Source: Bacteroidota bacterium (GTDB lineage Bacteria > Bacteroidota > Bacteroidia > UKL13-3). Taken from it: 58,146 nucleotides of DNA. Shown here piece after piece: positions 9,826-21,700 of the stretch; the stretch's first letter is position 1; every line of letters starts with the position of its first letter. Where the stretch lies: contig CANHGM010000019.1 in the NCBI GenBank assembly GCA_947460345.1, positions 1-58,146 of the forward strand, in the 5' to 3' direction. The notes beneath the pieces are model-generated. The model had not been told where the DNA came from, searched no databases, and saw only the letters and a list, made by a program, of their open reading frames with translations. A program made the position numbers and the translations under genes.

Positions 9826-10722
9826 TTATATTTTATCTAAAATAAAAACTATTTGGGTAATGGTTAAATAGAAATAAGAAGAAAACATCACTTGTCTTGC
9901 TTCTTTGTTATCACATGTTTTATATAAATTAAAACATCTGTATAGCATATAAAATACAGTAAGCGTAGATAAAACCACAGAAATTATTCCTGTTTTACCT
10001 AAGTAGAAAGGCATATATGCAACTGGAATCAAAAGTAATGCGTATAAAATTATTTTAAAAGCAGTGAGCTTGCTTCTACCACTAGAAGGTAGCATTTTAA
10101 AACCAGCTTTTTTATAATCATCATCTAAAATCCATGCTATAGATAAAAAATGAACGAACTGCCATAAGAACTGAACTAAAAATAATACCACACACATATA
10201 ATCTAATGTATGAGTAACAGCTACATAACCTAAAACGGGAGGCATAGCACCAGGAATTGCTCCTACAAACACATTAATTGAATGAATTCTTTTAAGAGGA
10301 GTATAAACAAATGCATATATAGCAAGTGAAGATAAAGCTAATATTCCTGTTAGTTTATTAAAATAAATTCCTAAAATTAACACTCCACAGATACCTAAAA
10401 GTAAAGAAACAATTGATGCTTCTGAAACACTCATTCTACCTGTAGCAACTGGTCTATTTTCAGTACGAGTCATTAGTTTATCATAATTGCGTTCAATTAC
10501 TTGATTTAATCCATTAGAAGCACTTACTACTAAAAATCCACCTAATGAAATTAAGAACAAAGACATAAAATTAAATGAGCCATTAGAAGCCATGGTATAA
10601 CCAAAAGCAGCTGAAAAAACTACAAACAAATTAAGTTTGAGTTTGATTAGTTGTTTATAATCATCAATTTTTGAATTAATGGTTATATCTCTTGTATCTA
10701 TATGTGCTGATTTAGTTTTCAT
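9826..10722 (-). CDS. ctaB: Protoheme IX farnesyltransferase (heme O synthase)
   Basis: A 298-residue UbiA-family polytopic prenyltransferase. It converts protoheme IX and farnesyl diphosphate to heme O, the precursor of heme A. The first active-site region reads NYDKLMTRTENRP (about residues 79-91), matching the NxxxDxxMxRTxxRP signature. The second is DDDYKKAGFKMLP. Its ATG overlaps the stop of the heme A synthase gene by one base (TAATG). Product and substrate link it directly to the neighbouring CtaA and to subunit I, which uses heme A. Confidence 0.93.
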   Translation of the reverse strand: MKTKSAHIDTRDITINSKIDDYKQLIKLKLNLFVVFSAAFGYTMASNGSFNFMSLFLISLGGFLVVSASNGLNQVIERNYDKLMTRTENRPVATGRMSVSEASIVSLLLGICGVLILGIYFNKLTGILALSSLAIYAFVYTPLKRIHSINVFVGAIPGAMPPVLGYVAVTHTLDYMCVVLFLVQFLWQFVHFLSIAWILDDDYKKAGFKMLPSSGRSKLTAFKIILYALLLIPVAYMPFYLGKTGIISVVLSTLTVFYMLYRCFNLYKTCDNKEARQVMFSSYFYLTITQIVFILDKI

Positions 10723-11675
10723 TATGAAGAAGCTATCACTTCTTTTACTTTTGGATTAAGTTGAATATTAATAAAACAAAGCAAGCCAAAAGAAATGCAT
10801 CCAATTAAAAGATGGGTTGCTTGGGCTGCTTTTGGTACTGCAAAATAATACATAAAAACACCAGTAATAATTTGCAATAATGTTGTAATTAGTAAATATT
10901 TAGATGCATTAAATATAGCAGGTTGTATTTGCTTAGATTTAAAATACAAATAAAAACTTGCTAGCAATAAAACCCATGAAAATGTTCTATGTATATAAAA
11001 TGATATTTCTATATGGTTAAACCAAAGACTTCTGTCATCTATTCTTTTGGCTATACTATCTAAATTTTCTCTAACTTGAGTACCAAACAATATTTGAATA
11101 GCAGTTAATACAACCAAAACTAATGATAAATTTCTGAGCAGAGGTAATGGTTTAACTTCAATTGATTTAAAAGCCTGAGAAGCTACTGCAAGATAAGTAA
11201 GCATAAATACAATAATTAAAGATACGAGCATATGCAAACTCACTACAAATTCTTTCAGATTAGAAGATACCACTTTTTTACCAAGCCATCCTTCAAAGCC
11301 TATTGCAAGCAAAACCATTATACTAAAGTATATCATTTTTTTGTTTTCGTTTTTATAACTAAAAGAGAAAACAAGCATACCAATTGCAATCAATCCTGTG
11401 AATACAGCTATTAACCTATTTACATATTCAGTATATGTGTGATATAAGTTAAAAGGGGCAATTTCATGACCAGTTTTTTGAGAATAATATTCAATATAAT
11501 CTGGTCTTAACTGACTTTCTGAAGTTGGAGGAACAAATTGTTCAAAACAACGAGGCCAATCAGGGCAACCCATGCCACTACCTGTAACTCTTACCAGTGC
11601 TCCGGCAAGTATTAAAAGATAGATAGTCAAAAGTAATGCTATCACTGATTTTTTAAATCGTTGTTGTGTAATCAA
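10722..11675 (-). CDS. ctaA: Heme A synthase (COX15/CtaA family)
   Basis: A 317-residue eight-helix membrane protein that oxidises heme O to heme A. The N-terminal landmark RVTGSGMGCPDWPRCF is intact. Conserved histidines occur in TYTEYVNR (region of the catalytic Glu), SLHMLVSL, YIHRTFSW and ATHLLIGC. The chosen start is a TTG directly after the subunit I stop. It keeps a short basic N-terminus (QQRFKK) before the first helix, as expected for the family, and no ATG is available nearby. The gene sits between its substrate-producing enzyme CtaB and the heme A user CtaD. Confidence 0.9.
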   Translation of the reverse strand: MITQQRFKKSVIALLLTIYLLILAGALVRVTGSGMGCPDWPRCFEQFVPPTSESQLRPDYIEYYSQKTGHEIAPFNLYHTYTEYVNRLIAVFTGLIAIGMLVFSFSYKNENKKMIYFSIMVLLAIGFEGWLGKKVVSSNLKEFVVSLHMLVSLIIVFMLTYLAVASQAFKSIEVKPLPLLRNLSLVLVVLTAIQILFGTQVRENLDSIAKRIDDRSLWFNHIEISFYIHRTFSWVLLLASFYLYFKSKQIQPAIFNASKYLLITTLLQIITGVFMYYFAVPKAAQATHLLIGCISFGLLCFINIQLNPKVKEVIASS

Positions 11676-13604
11676 TTAAATATTTGCTTTGTTAAGGCCT
11701 AATAATTTTTGAATAAACAAAGGAATGGTAAAATTAACGGTAGCTCCATTATCTAAAGATTCTTTAGAACCTGAAGTTGAAGAAGTAGCGGCTGCGTGTG
11801 CCTCGTGATGATTTTCATTAGGACCTACAGGAATATTTTGAGGAATAAAATCACTGCTAGCACCTGGTACTGAGTAATCATAAGGCCAACGATGAACTTC
11901 TGGAATTTCACCTGGCCAGTTTCCATGCATATGTTCAATAGGTGCTGTCCACTCTAGAGTATTTGAATTCCAAGGATTTTGTTCTGTTTTACGACCTTTA
12001 AAAATTGAATTAAAGAAATTATATAAGAATATAACTTGGGCAATACCACCTAAGAAAGCCATAAGAGTTATAAATACATTTATGTCATTCCAAACAGAGA
12101 ACTCACCTAATAAGGTAAATTGGTAGTAACGACGAGGAACACCAGCTAAACCCATAAAATGCATTGGGAAAAACACGCCATATGCAGAAATTATAGTTAA
12201 CCAAAAATGTAAAAATCCTAAACGGTCATCCATACGCTTACGGTACATTTTAGGAAACCAGTGATAAATACCTGCTAACATCCCAAATATGGCAGCAGTA
12301 CCCATTACAATATGGAAATGGGCAACCACAAAATAAGAGTCATGAAGTTGGATATCTAAAGCTGCGTTACCTAAGTACAATCCTGTTAACCCACCTGATA
12401 TAAAGAATGAAACCAATCCAATAGCAAAACACATAGCTGGAGTTAATCTAATATTACCTCTCCAAAGGGTGGCTAAGTAGTTAAATACTTTAATTGCTGA
12501 AGGAACTGCTATTATTAATGTGGCTAATACAAACACAGATCCTAAAAATGGGTTCATACCTGTTATAAACATATGATGCCCCCATACAATAAATGAAAGG
12601 AATGATATCCCTAAAAGTGACATAATCATTGCACGATAACCGAAAATTGGTTTTCTTGAATTTGTTGAAATCACTTCAGATGTAAGACCTAAAGCAGGCA
12701 TTAATATAATATAAACTTCAGGATGTCCCAAGAACCAAAATAAATGTTGAAATAATATTGGGCTACCTCCCACTCTTTCTATTCCACCTGTTAATTCTGC
12801 TGGGATATCTGATAAGTAAAACATGGTACCAAAACTTCTATCAAAAAGCAATAATAAAGAACCTCCTAGCAAAACAGGGAAAGATAATAAACCTAAAACT
12901 GCTGTTAAAAAGAAAGCCCAAATAGTAAGTGGCAATCTAGTCATTGACATACCTTTAGTACGCATATTTAAAATAGTAGCTATATAATTCATACCACCCA
13001 TTAAGGCAGAAGCAATAAATAATATCATAGCTATTAACCATAAAGTCATACCCATTCCTGAGCCTGGCATGGCTTTAGGTAAAGCAGATAAAGGAGGATA
13101 AATTGTCCAACCTGCTGCTGCTGGTCCTGAAGATAAGCATAATGAAATAATTAAAACAATACTACTTGACAAGAAAAACCAATATGATAGCATATTGATA
13201 AATGGTGATGCCATATCTCTAGCACCTATTTGAAGTGGTATTAACAAGTTACTAAAAGTTCCACTTAATCCTGCTGTTAATACATAGAATACCATGATAG
13301 TACCATGTATAGTTACAAGAGACATATAAAAACTTGAATCCATTTTACCTGCATCATTTATCCATCCACCTAAAATAGGTTTTAGCCAAGTAAAATTTGA
13401 ATCAGGCCAAGCAAGCTGAGCTCTGAAAATCATGGATAAAATCATTCCTACAACACCCATAATAATACCAGTAACCAAAAATTGTTTACCTATCATTTTA
13501 TGGTCCATAGAAAATACATACTTAGAGATAAATGTCTCTTCGTGGTGATGGTGCTCTTCGTGGTCGGCACCGTGGTGAATTGTATCGTGTGAATCGTGAC
13601 TCAT
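11676..13604 (-). CDS. ctaD: Cytochrome c oxidase subunit I
   Basis: A 642-residue catalytic subunit carrying heme a and the heme a3-CuB centre. Visible landmarks are GHPEVYIILMP (CuB His and the cross-linked Tyr), WGHHMFITGMNP (CuB His pair), AVPSAIKVFN (K-channel Ser/Lys) and LHDSYFVVAHFHIVMG (Mg-site His-Asp and heme ligands). This makes it an A-type oxidase. The N-terminus has a His/Glu-rich cytosolic tail (about 25 residues), common in Bacteroidota. The C-terminal tail after the last helix is hydrophilic. It follows subunit II by 43 bases. Confidence 0.96.
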   Translation of the reverse strand: MSHDSHDTIHHGADHEEHHHHEETFISKYVFSMDHKMIGKQFLVTGIIMGVVGMILSMIFRAQLAWPDSNFTWLKPILGGWINDAGKMDSSFYMSLVTIHGTIMVFYVLTAGLSGTFSNLLIPLQIGARDMASPFINMLSYWFFLSSSIVLIISLCLSSGPAAAGWTIYPPLSALPKAMPGSGMGMTLWLIAMILFIASALMGGMNYIATILNMRTKGMSMTRLPLTIWAFFLTAVLGLLSFPVLLGGSLLLLFDRSFGTMFYLSDIPAELTGGIERVGGSPILFQHLFWFLGHPEVYIILMPALGLTSEVISTNSRKPIFGYRAMIMSLLGISFLSFIVWGHHMFITGMNPFLGSVFVLATLIIAVPSAIKVFNYLATLWRGNIRLTPAMCFAIGLVSFFISGGLTGLYLGNAALDIQLHDSYFVVAHFHIVMGTAAIFGMLAGIYHWFPKMYRKRMDDRLGFLHFWLTIISAYGVFFPMHFMGLAGVPRRYYQFTLLGEFSVWNDINVFITLMAFLGGIAQVIFLYNFFNSIFKGRKTEQNPWNSNTLEWTAPIEHMHGNWPGEIPEVHRWPYDYSVPGASSDFIPQNIPVGPNENHHEAHAAATSSTSGSKESLDNGATVNFTIPLFIQKLLGLNKANI

Positions 13605-13647
13605 GTTTCGATTATATTATTTTCTGTTAATATTATTATTTTAAATT

Positions 13648-14997
13648 TTATTTCATTGCTGTTTTTTGGCTTTCTGCTTTAGCAGAGTCAGCAGGGACAG
13701 CGTTAGGTGTTTCAGAAGCTGGCTTCTCAATTCCCATCATTGATGCATAAGTAGACTTTTGAGTTGACAACCATTTGTTATATTCTGCCTCAGTTTCAAC
13801 TACCATTTTAATTTTCATGTTATAGTGAGCTGAACCACAAATTTTATTACAGTATACATAATAATCCCAAGTGTCTACATCTTTTCTACCTTCTTTTCTT
13901 AAAATTTCTTTCATTTCAGCTGTAGTAATAATTGGCTTCATCCAAAAATTTGTAGGAACTCCAGGAACAACGTTCATTTGAGCTCTAAAATATGGCATAT
14001 AAGCTGAATGTATTACATCTTTAGCTCTAAATTTGAAATTAACATTTTTATTTACAGGAACATGTATTTCTGTTAAAATCATATCATCATGAGATTTTTC
14101 ATCTTTCCAATTAATTCCTAAATCATTCTCAGCCGAGATTAATCTAAAATTATGTTCACCTAATTTTTTATCTTCACCAGCATATCTTGCCTTCCAACCA
14201 AATTGGAAAGCGTATATTTCTATATTTTGAGCATCTGTTGGTGGAGCAGCGGTAATTCCTCCCCATGTTTTCAATCCATTGGTAATTAATACTGCAAGAG
14301 CTATAGCTGGAATAATAGTCCATATTACCTCTAACCTATCATTGTGAGGATAGTAATATGCTTTATGACCTTCACGGGTTCTATATTTATAAGCAAACCA
14401 AAATAAAGCAGTTTGAGTTAAAAAGAATACAATTAAAATCAATACAGTTGTTAGATTAAACATTGCATCCATTTTGATTCCATGCTCAGAAGCTGATTGA
14501 GGGAAGAAAAATTTACTATCGTGGTTGAATTCCCATATACCTGCTCCTAGAAAAAGTATAAGAAATAACAACATCAATCTCGGGTTCCATTTTGCCCAAT
14601 CAATAGCTGGTTTACCGCTTATTTCTCCCAACAATCCTATAACACTGTTCAACTGTATTAATACAATAAACAATATTAAGATTGCTATAACTACTAACCA
14701 ATTGATTGCAGTTTTCATTGAAGAAGCAGTATCTTCTTGTTTAGGATTCGGATTATAATCTGCCTTTTCTGTGGCAACCTCCGAACCGCCATTTAATTCA
14801 TCAGCTGGAAACTCATATTTTGTTGGATCAAATTTCTGATCAACAACTGCAGTTTCTGTTACTAGTGAATCTTTTACTTCTGTTGCAACTTCATCTTTGG
14901 ATGAGGCTACTTGTTCGTGCTGTGCCGAAGCTACATTGATTGCAAATAAAAATATTGCAACCATAATCAAATTTTTAACTAGAAGAGTTTGTTTCAT
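13648..14997 (-). CDS. ctaC: Cytochrome c oxidase subunit II, CuA-containing
   Basis: A 449-residue subunit II, longer than usual because of a signal peptide (cleavage after ASA, residue 25) and an acidic linker before the first helix (about 98-120). Further helices lie near 138-155, 180-203 and 225-240. The CuA site is seen as H330 and C383, C387, H391, M394. The Glu normally between the two cysteines, which helps bind Mg, is Lys (CNKICG). There is no CxxCH, so no fused cytochrome c. It is the first gene of the operon, and a TAAATTTG box lies about 46 bases upstream. Confidence 0.95.
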   Translation of the reverse strand: MKQTLLVKNLIMVAIFLFAINVASAQHEQVASSKDEVATEVKDSLVTETAVVDQKFDPTKYEFPADELNGGSEVATEKADYNPNPKQEDTASSMKTAINWLVVIAILILFIVLIQLNSVIGLLGEISGKPAIDWAKWNPRLMLLFLILFLGAGIWEFNHDSKFFFPQSASEHGIKMDAMFNLTTVLILIVFFLTQTALFWFAYKYRTREGHKAYYYPHNDRLEVIWTIIPAIALAVLITNGLKTWGGITAAPPTDAQNIEIYAFQFGWKARYAGEDKKLGEHNFRLISAENDLGINWKDEKSHDDMILTEIHVPVNKNVNFKFRAKDVIHSAYMPYFRAQMNVVPGVPTNFWMKPIITTAEMKEILRKEGRKDVDTWDYYVYCNKICGSAHYNMKIKMVVETEAEYNKWLSTQKSTYASMMGIEKPASETPNAVPADSAKAESQKTAMK

Positions 14998-15042
14998 TTA
15001 CTCTGAATTTAGATATTTGGTTTAGACCTATTAAATCGGAGG

Positions 15043-15050
15043 CAAATTTA
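15043..15050 (-). promoter_or_regulatory. Probable -7 element of the oxidase operon promoter
   Basis: The minus strand reads TAAATTTG, an exact match to the Bacteroidota -7 consensus TAnnTTTG. It lies 46 bases before the subunit II ATG at 14997. No good TTG or TTTG -33 element is seen at the expected distance, so the call rests on one element. Confidence 0.4.
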
Positions 15051-15173
15051 TTTCAAAATCATTTGTTATTTCATCTAATTGTAAAAAATATTTATTTAAA
15101 TTCGGTCTACATTAAAAATCACTCATTATCAATGTTCAATTGATTGATAGTCAATTTTATTAAATTAATTATC

Positions 15174-15181
15174 TACTTTTG
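15174..15181 (+). promoter_or_regulatory. Probable -7 element of the cytidine deaminase promoter
   Basis: The plus strand reads TACTTTTG, an exact TAnnTTTG match, ending 17 bases before the TTG start at 15199. This implies a leader of about ten bases. No clear -33 element is at the right distance. Confidence 0.45.
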
Positions 15182-15198
15182 CAAAAAAATAAAATAAT

Positions 15199-15675
15199 TT
15201 GAAAAAGCTACATTTCACCTCCGAATTTAATTGCTATGACAACGAAAATGAACTTTCTGAATCACATTTTATCCTAACAAAACTTGCCATCGAAGCTACC
15301 AAAAACGCATATGCTCCCTATTCTCAATTTTATGTTGGAACGGCAATAGAATTATCATCTGGTGTTGTTGTTCAAGGTAGCAATCAAGAGAATGCTGCTT
15401 ACCCTTCAGGACTTTGTGCTGAGAGAGTTGCATTATTCCATGTAGGTCATCAATTTCCTAACGAAAGTATTAAAACTATTGTAATTACAGCTAAATCATC
15501 AATTCATGATACCCAGAAACCTGTTGTTCCTTGTGGAGCTTGTATTCAGGTGATGTCTGAATTTGAAAGTAGGCAAAACACTCCTATAACCATTTTGCTT
15601 CATGGTAATAGTGGTCTTGTATATGAATCAATTGGTTTAAAAAATTTGATGCCATTGACATTCGAACTTAAATAA
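15199..15675 (+). CDS. cdd: Cytidine deaminase
   Basis: A 158-residue pyrimidine-salvage enzyme that hydrolyses cytidine or deoxycytidine to the uridine form. The zinc site is complete: C73 and catalytic E75 in GLCAERVAL, and C112/C115 in PCGAC. Length fits the short tetrameric class. The start is TTG (TTGAAAAAG); an exact -7 box ends 17 bases before it, which supports this start over an internal one. It is divergent from the oxidase operon and is followed by a bidirectional terminator. Confidence 0.93.
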   Translation: MKKLHFTSEFNCYDNENELSESHFILTKLAIEATKNAYAPYSQFYVGTAIELSSGVVVQGSNQENAAYPSGLCAERVALFHVGHQFPNESIKTIVITAKSSIHDTQKPVVPCGACIQVMSEFESRQNTPITILLHGNSGLVYESIGLKNLMPLTFELK

Positions 15676-15695
15676 TTAAAAAACCTTTAAACAAA

Positions 15696-15728
15696 GAAAC
15701 GGTCATAGTAAATTACTTCGACCGTTTC
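15696..15728. terminator. Bidirectional hairpin terminator
   Basis: A perfect 9-bp stem, GAAACGGTC (15696-15704) with GACCGTTTC (15720-15728), encloses a 15-base loop. A-rich sequence lies on the left and T-rich on the right, so it can stop both the cytidine deaminase transcript and the giant gene that ends at 15753. Confidence 0.7.
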
Positions 15729-15752
15729 ATATTTATTTAGTGTTTTTTGTGC

Positions 15753-18700
15753 TTAATTATTCACCTTTACCAATTGTTTGATAAATCGTTTGTTGTTGTT
15801 GGAAATGATTACTTGGTATACGCCTGCCGATAAACTTTGTATATCAAGTATGGTTTGTTTGCTTGTGTTACTTGTTTTACCTGCAAACACTTCTTTGCCT
15901 GTAAAGTCTATGATGCTTATTTGATAACTTTCTGTTTTATATTGTTCTATTGTTATAGTAGCTTTATTTATACTTGGATTTGGATACACAGATATTACAA
16001 CTTGGGTTGATTTGTCTTTTGACAACTCCATCACACTGCTATAGGTATAGGTCTCATCCTTGTCTACCAATCTTATTCTATAGTAAACTTTTGATGCTAT
16101 ATTTTCTTTTACTCCTTTGTCAGTATAATCATAGTTTTTGATTGTATTAGAATTGCCTTGCGCAGATACTTCTCCTATCTTTTCAAAAAGTTGTCCATCA
16201 AAACTTCTCTCTATCTCAAATCTGTCTGAATTTAATTCACTTGCTGTGATCCAAGTAATTTGACCATCATTTTCTGACCATTGTGCTTTATTGTTTAGCA
16301 AACTTACTGGCAATGGACCATAACCACTCACTGAATAAGTGGCTGATGTACCTATCACTCCTGCTGAGTCTAACCATGCATAATCAAAGCTAGTGTTTGT
16401 ATGTCCGTTTTTGCGGATATAGATCTGTAATGAGTCTGCTTTAAAGTTTGTAATCTCATATCTGCTATTTGTAGCATTCCAATATGTATTCGTAATGTCT
16501 CCAGGTTTTAATACCGTGCCATTATATACCATCACATCATTGGTAGAATCTGGTAAAATTGTTAATGCTAAAGTTCTTAATCCATTGCTGCCACTTGTTC
16601 CAGAATAGTTACCATCTTCTGGGTCACTACCCGATACTTTTCCTGGCATTACTGTCGAATTGCTACCCACTATAGCCGTGTTTGATGTTCCTGATGAATT
16701 TGATAAACTCATCACATATGGGTAATTAATATTGCCCGATGGAACATTAAATAAGTTTGGATTGATACCAGTGAATGTCTTGTTGTATGCTATTGAAATA
16801 CGCTCGATACCAAAGTTAACATCAGTTAAATCTGTATTAATTGTTGTTACAGCTATTTGTGTATTTGGTGTGCCTGATTCGTTTCCGCTTCCTGCATTGT
16901 TATTGTTCCCATATACCTCTCCAACTGATACCCAACTTGATGGTAAATTTGCTGATAATGGACCTGAGGCTCCAATATTTAAATTGCTTGAAGAAATTCT
17001 AACTGAATAGGCTGTATTGCCATCAATATTATTAAATTGATAGGTTCCATTGCCTGAGTTTAATGTGTCTTTTACTACTATTATTCCTAAACCATTTACT
17101 AAATAAGCATACAATGTACTACTTGATGCTACATCTGTAGGTGTTCCGTCTACTAATCCATTCGTTAATCCACTTGCATCAATATAAATTGTTCCACTGA
17201 TATTGATACCAGTGAATGGCATTGTAATAGTATTGGGTGTTAAATCTGCTTTTAATGCTGAGTCTAATGTTGTATATGTAAAGGTAATTGTACCAGCTCC
17301 AGTAAAGGTTGGATCTACTTTTAACAATGTACTATCAAAATTATTTATCGTATCTCCTGTTATTATTGCAACATTATTATAATATAAAGTTCCATTAACA
17401 GGTAAGGTACTGATGATAAATGTTGATCCTTGTCCTTTGGTGCCATCTTCTAAATCAGTTCCTCCTAAACTTGTTGTTTGCACTTTTAAAGTTCCTCCTG
17501 GATTCACTTGGCTTGCTGCTGTTTTGTCAGCTCCAACTGGTAATTGATTGATACCTATATTTACATTAGATATATTACTTGATATCGTATGGGCTCTGAT
17601 AATGCCATTTGGTGTTCCTGATTCTATTCCTGTTCCACTAGCATTATTACTTCCAAATTGTTCGCCTACATTCACCCAATTAGTTGGCAATATAGCACTA
17701 GGTGAAGCACTGCCTAATGTTCCTTGGGTAGTTGAGAGTACGATTTTATATCCTGAGTTGGCATTTACTGAATCACTGATGGTATATACTCCTGTTCCAG
17801 CGGCTACGGCTACTACGTTTCTTACAATACCAGTAGCTGAGTCTACCAAGTTTACATATAATTGGGTGGTGCTTGGGTTACCAAGTACTGATCCGTTGAT
17901 GATGCCATCGGTTAAACCACCTCTGTCATCAAATACAGTTCCACCAATAGTTAAACTAGTGAATGGAATAGTGATGGTGTTTGGACTTGCATCGCCAATC
18001 TTAGCTGAGTCTAAGCTAGTGAATGTGAAGCTTAGGGTGCCACTGCCATTGAACGTTGGGTCTACCGTTAGTTTAGTTGAGTCGTAGTTCTTAATGGTAT
18101 CACCTGCGTTTAGTGGGGTGTTATTGTAGTAAAGAGTTCCGTTATTTGGAAGTGTGCTGATGATAAACCAACTGCCAGTTCCTATTGCTCCATCTTCAAG
18201 ATCAGTTCCTGCTAAGCTTGGAGTTTGAACTTTTAGTGTTCCTCCTGGATTCACTTGGCTTGCTGCTGTTTTGTCTGTGCCTGCTGGGCGTTGGTCGATG
18301 CCGAAGTTAGCATTAGTAACATCATTAGTGGTAACAACAACAGATACTAGAGTTCCATTTGCCGTTCCATCGCTACCTGAACCAGCACCATTTTTTTCGC
18401 CCGTATTTACCCAATTAGTAGGTAAAGAAGATGCAGGAGCAGGTTGACCAATTGTGCCTTGAATAGTTGAAAGTTGAATACTATATGTTGCAGCAGCTAC
18501 ATAATTAAAATTATAAGTACCAGTAGCAGAATCAATCTTAACAGAATTAACTACATTGTTAGAAGCGTTTAACAAGTTGGCATAGATTGCAGCAGCACTA
18601 AGCTTCCCTATTGCAGAACCATTCACTGTATTATCAGTTAAGCCACCTCTATCATCATATATTGTTCCTGAGATATTAATGATATCTAAACCGAAATTTC

Positions 18701-21700
18701 TTGAACAGAAACCAGCACCAGCACTACCAAATTTATTTGCATATGAAGCTGGAGTAGAAGTTGCAACCACACCTGTAATTAAAGGTGTAGCCAATTGAAC
18801 TACATAAGCTGAAGAATCATAAGAGATGTATTTTATTTTAATATTGTCAAAAGTAACTTGATCATTTGACCCTAAGTTACTAGAAGCTATAAACCTTATA
18901 GTAGTAGATCCTGCAATGTAATTAGTAATATTAAAAGAAGCAGAGCCTGAAGAATTATTCCCACCAGCACCGTCATATCTAACTAATGTAGTGTATGCTC
19001 CTCCTGAACTTCTAGCAATTTGTGCTTCAACCCAATCATTAGCATCATCTAAACTTGATTCAGCATAATCAAAAGTAAGAGTTGCACTAACAGCATTAGA
19101 AATATTTGCAGTTCTTGTTGCTCCTCTATCATTGTTTCTAACTCTAAGTGAGTTATTGGTTATTCTTAAATCACCACTATTAAAACCATCTGATTCAGTA
19201 ATTTCAACCCAAGAACCAGCAAAGTTCTTATTTCCGTTATTTGTTGATCCATTACCATTCGTATTAAATTGATCAAGTAATGAATCTGTTTTGGTTCTAG
19301 GTAAAATATTGAATTGATAAATACCAGTAGCGTTTGTTGTAATACTATCAGCTAAGGGTTCGCCAATATTAACGGTGTTATTAAAATTTAAATCATTATA
19401 TAAGTAAAGTTTAATTCCATTCAAACCAACTTCGCCTGAATTTAATGAACTAGAACGGTTTGCATCATGATATACAAAACCAACTACAACGTTAGTGTCT
19501 GCTTTAGAAACACATGAAATTGTAATATAAACTTTAGCAATTGAACAAACATTAGGGTCGTCTTTACTACAAACTTGGTATTGGAAAGAATCATTTCCTA
19601 CAAAGCCAGTATTAGGTAAATAAGTAATGGTACCATCACTATTCACTAGTGTAGAACCATTAGATGGTTGTAACAATCCAACAGTTGTAACTTTTGTAGA
19701 ATCAGGTACACCAACTACATCATTAAAAAGAACAGGGATTTTTACAGGCACATCAACTAAACCTGTCATATAGTCATTACTTGCAGATAAGACTGCAACC
19801 ACAGATAAGTCATTGCTATTTGAACAAATACCTAAAGTATTAAATGAGAATTTACCATTTTTAAGTTTCGATTTTCTAAATCTACCATTAGAATATGAAG
19901 TATCAATTTGTGAAATAAAACATGATGGAGATACGAAATAAATTAGTTCAATATTGTCAAGGTAATAATAGTCGTCATTATTTACGTTACCATTAGTGAT
20001 AAAACGGATAGTGTTATTTCCAGTTGCATAAAAGTTTGCAGCTGGAATTTCTAAATATCTTGTTTGATAATAATTATCAGTACCTACTCCATTTCCATCA
20101 TCTAGAGTATATAAAGTGGTTTGTTTAGCTGTTCCTTGATTTATAATAATAGACAATTGCTCACCAGCATCATCTAAACCATCTCGTCTATAATCAAATT
20201 TCAATACAGCAGACAAAGCATTTGAAAAATTAGCACTTCTGGAAGCTCCACTATTAGTTCCATTTATAATAAGAGCTTTGCTGTCTGTTTTTGTATCAAC
20301 ATCTATTGAAACAGGAGATGAACCAAACCCATTTGATGCTGTAATTTCAACCCAACTAGAACTCCAGTTAATTGAACCATCATTCCCTGTATTAATAGCT
20401 GGACTTTCATCCATATTATCTTTAGCAAAATAACCACCATTGGTTCTTAATGAATAATTTCCTCCGATATCTGTTACTGTAGATACTGATACATTTTCAC
20501 CAACATCAATAGCTCCGTTGCAGTTAATATCTGCATATAAATCAACTTTAATATTTGTTAAAAAGTTTTCTGAATTATATACAGAATCATCTGGTAGTAA
20601 TTCTAAGAAAACTTTCCCATTTATTAAATTCTCTCCTAATTGAGCAACACAATAAGATACATTAATATATACTCTCGAAATATCACAAATACCTGGATAT
20701 TCCTTAGAGCATATTTGATAATCAAAAAAATCAACCCCAATAAAGCCGTTATTAGGTGTATATGTAATAGTACCATCTCCATTCAAAACAACAGATCCAT
20801 GAGCTGCTTTTACACCGACAGTATCAACAGTAGCAGCGTTTAAGGTACATAAAAACCCATTGTCATTAGTCATTACTTCAACAATAATTGGCGTACTTGG
20901 CAATGTAGACCTTCTATCGTCAAATGAATTTACAACAACATTTAGACATTTTGGAATCATGATAGTACCAGCATCAAAACCTGGAGCAGCTGAAGGTGCT
21001 AGATTTGCATCTTGACCATATACACCGGCAATTTTAGCACCATTACAAGTAAAAATCGCCATTTTACTTTGATCACCATCTCTATTATCAAAAATTCTAG
21101 CATAGTTTAATGCATTCAATGTAAATGATGAATCGTATGGAATATTACATGGACTTTTAGAAGCTATTGTTGAAGTTAAATCCCCATCAAATTTCACATA
21201 TATAGTTGTATTAGTATCAGGAGTAATCCAAATAGGATTATAATTATTACTTGGACTTGGTGTTGTTGAACCAGGAGCCCATGCTAAACTCACATAACTA
21301 GTTAATTTTTCTTTGGCTATCAAATTAAAAGCCCAATCAAAATCTTTACCTGGATTATCCGAATCTATAATCTCAACGGCTGTATACGATTTGCCGTTTT
21401 GACTTTGAAATTTATAACCAGAATTATTATTTAAGTCTATTTTGTTATATCCTTTAGGATTTAAAACAACTGTTCCTGATGATGGAGAACCACTACCAGA
21501 TGTCCAATCTACTTTAATAGTGTCAGAAACACTATTGAAAAAATAAACACTAGCAGGAGCAACTGTCCTAGTTGTAGGAACTGGAGAATAATATGTACTT
21601 CCATAAAATTGACCTGGAAGTATATTGATATTTCTTGATCCAAAATTACTTATATCTCCAAAAAAGGCATCTAGACCAATTTCTTTATCAGCTGTAACCA

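Noticed and set aside
17548-18087. 179-codon open frame on the plus strand
   Set aside because: It lies opposite the 2685-residue gene, and its frame is open because of that gene's repeats and codon bias.
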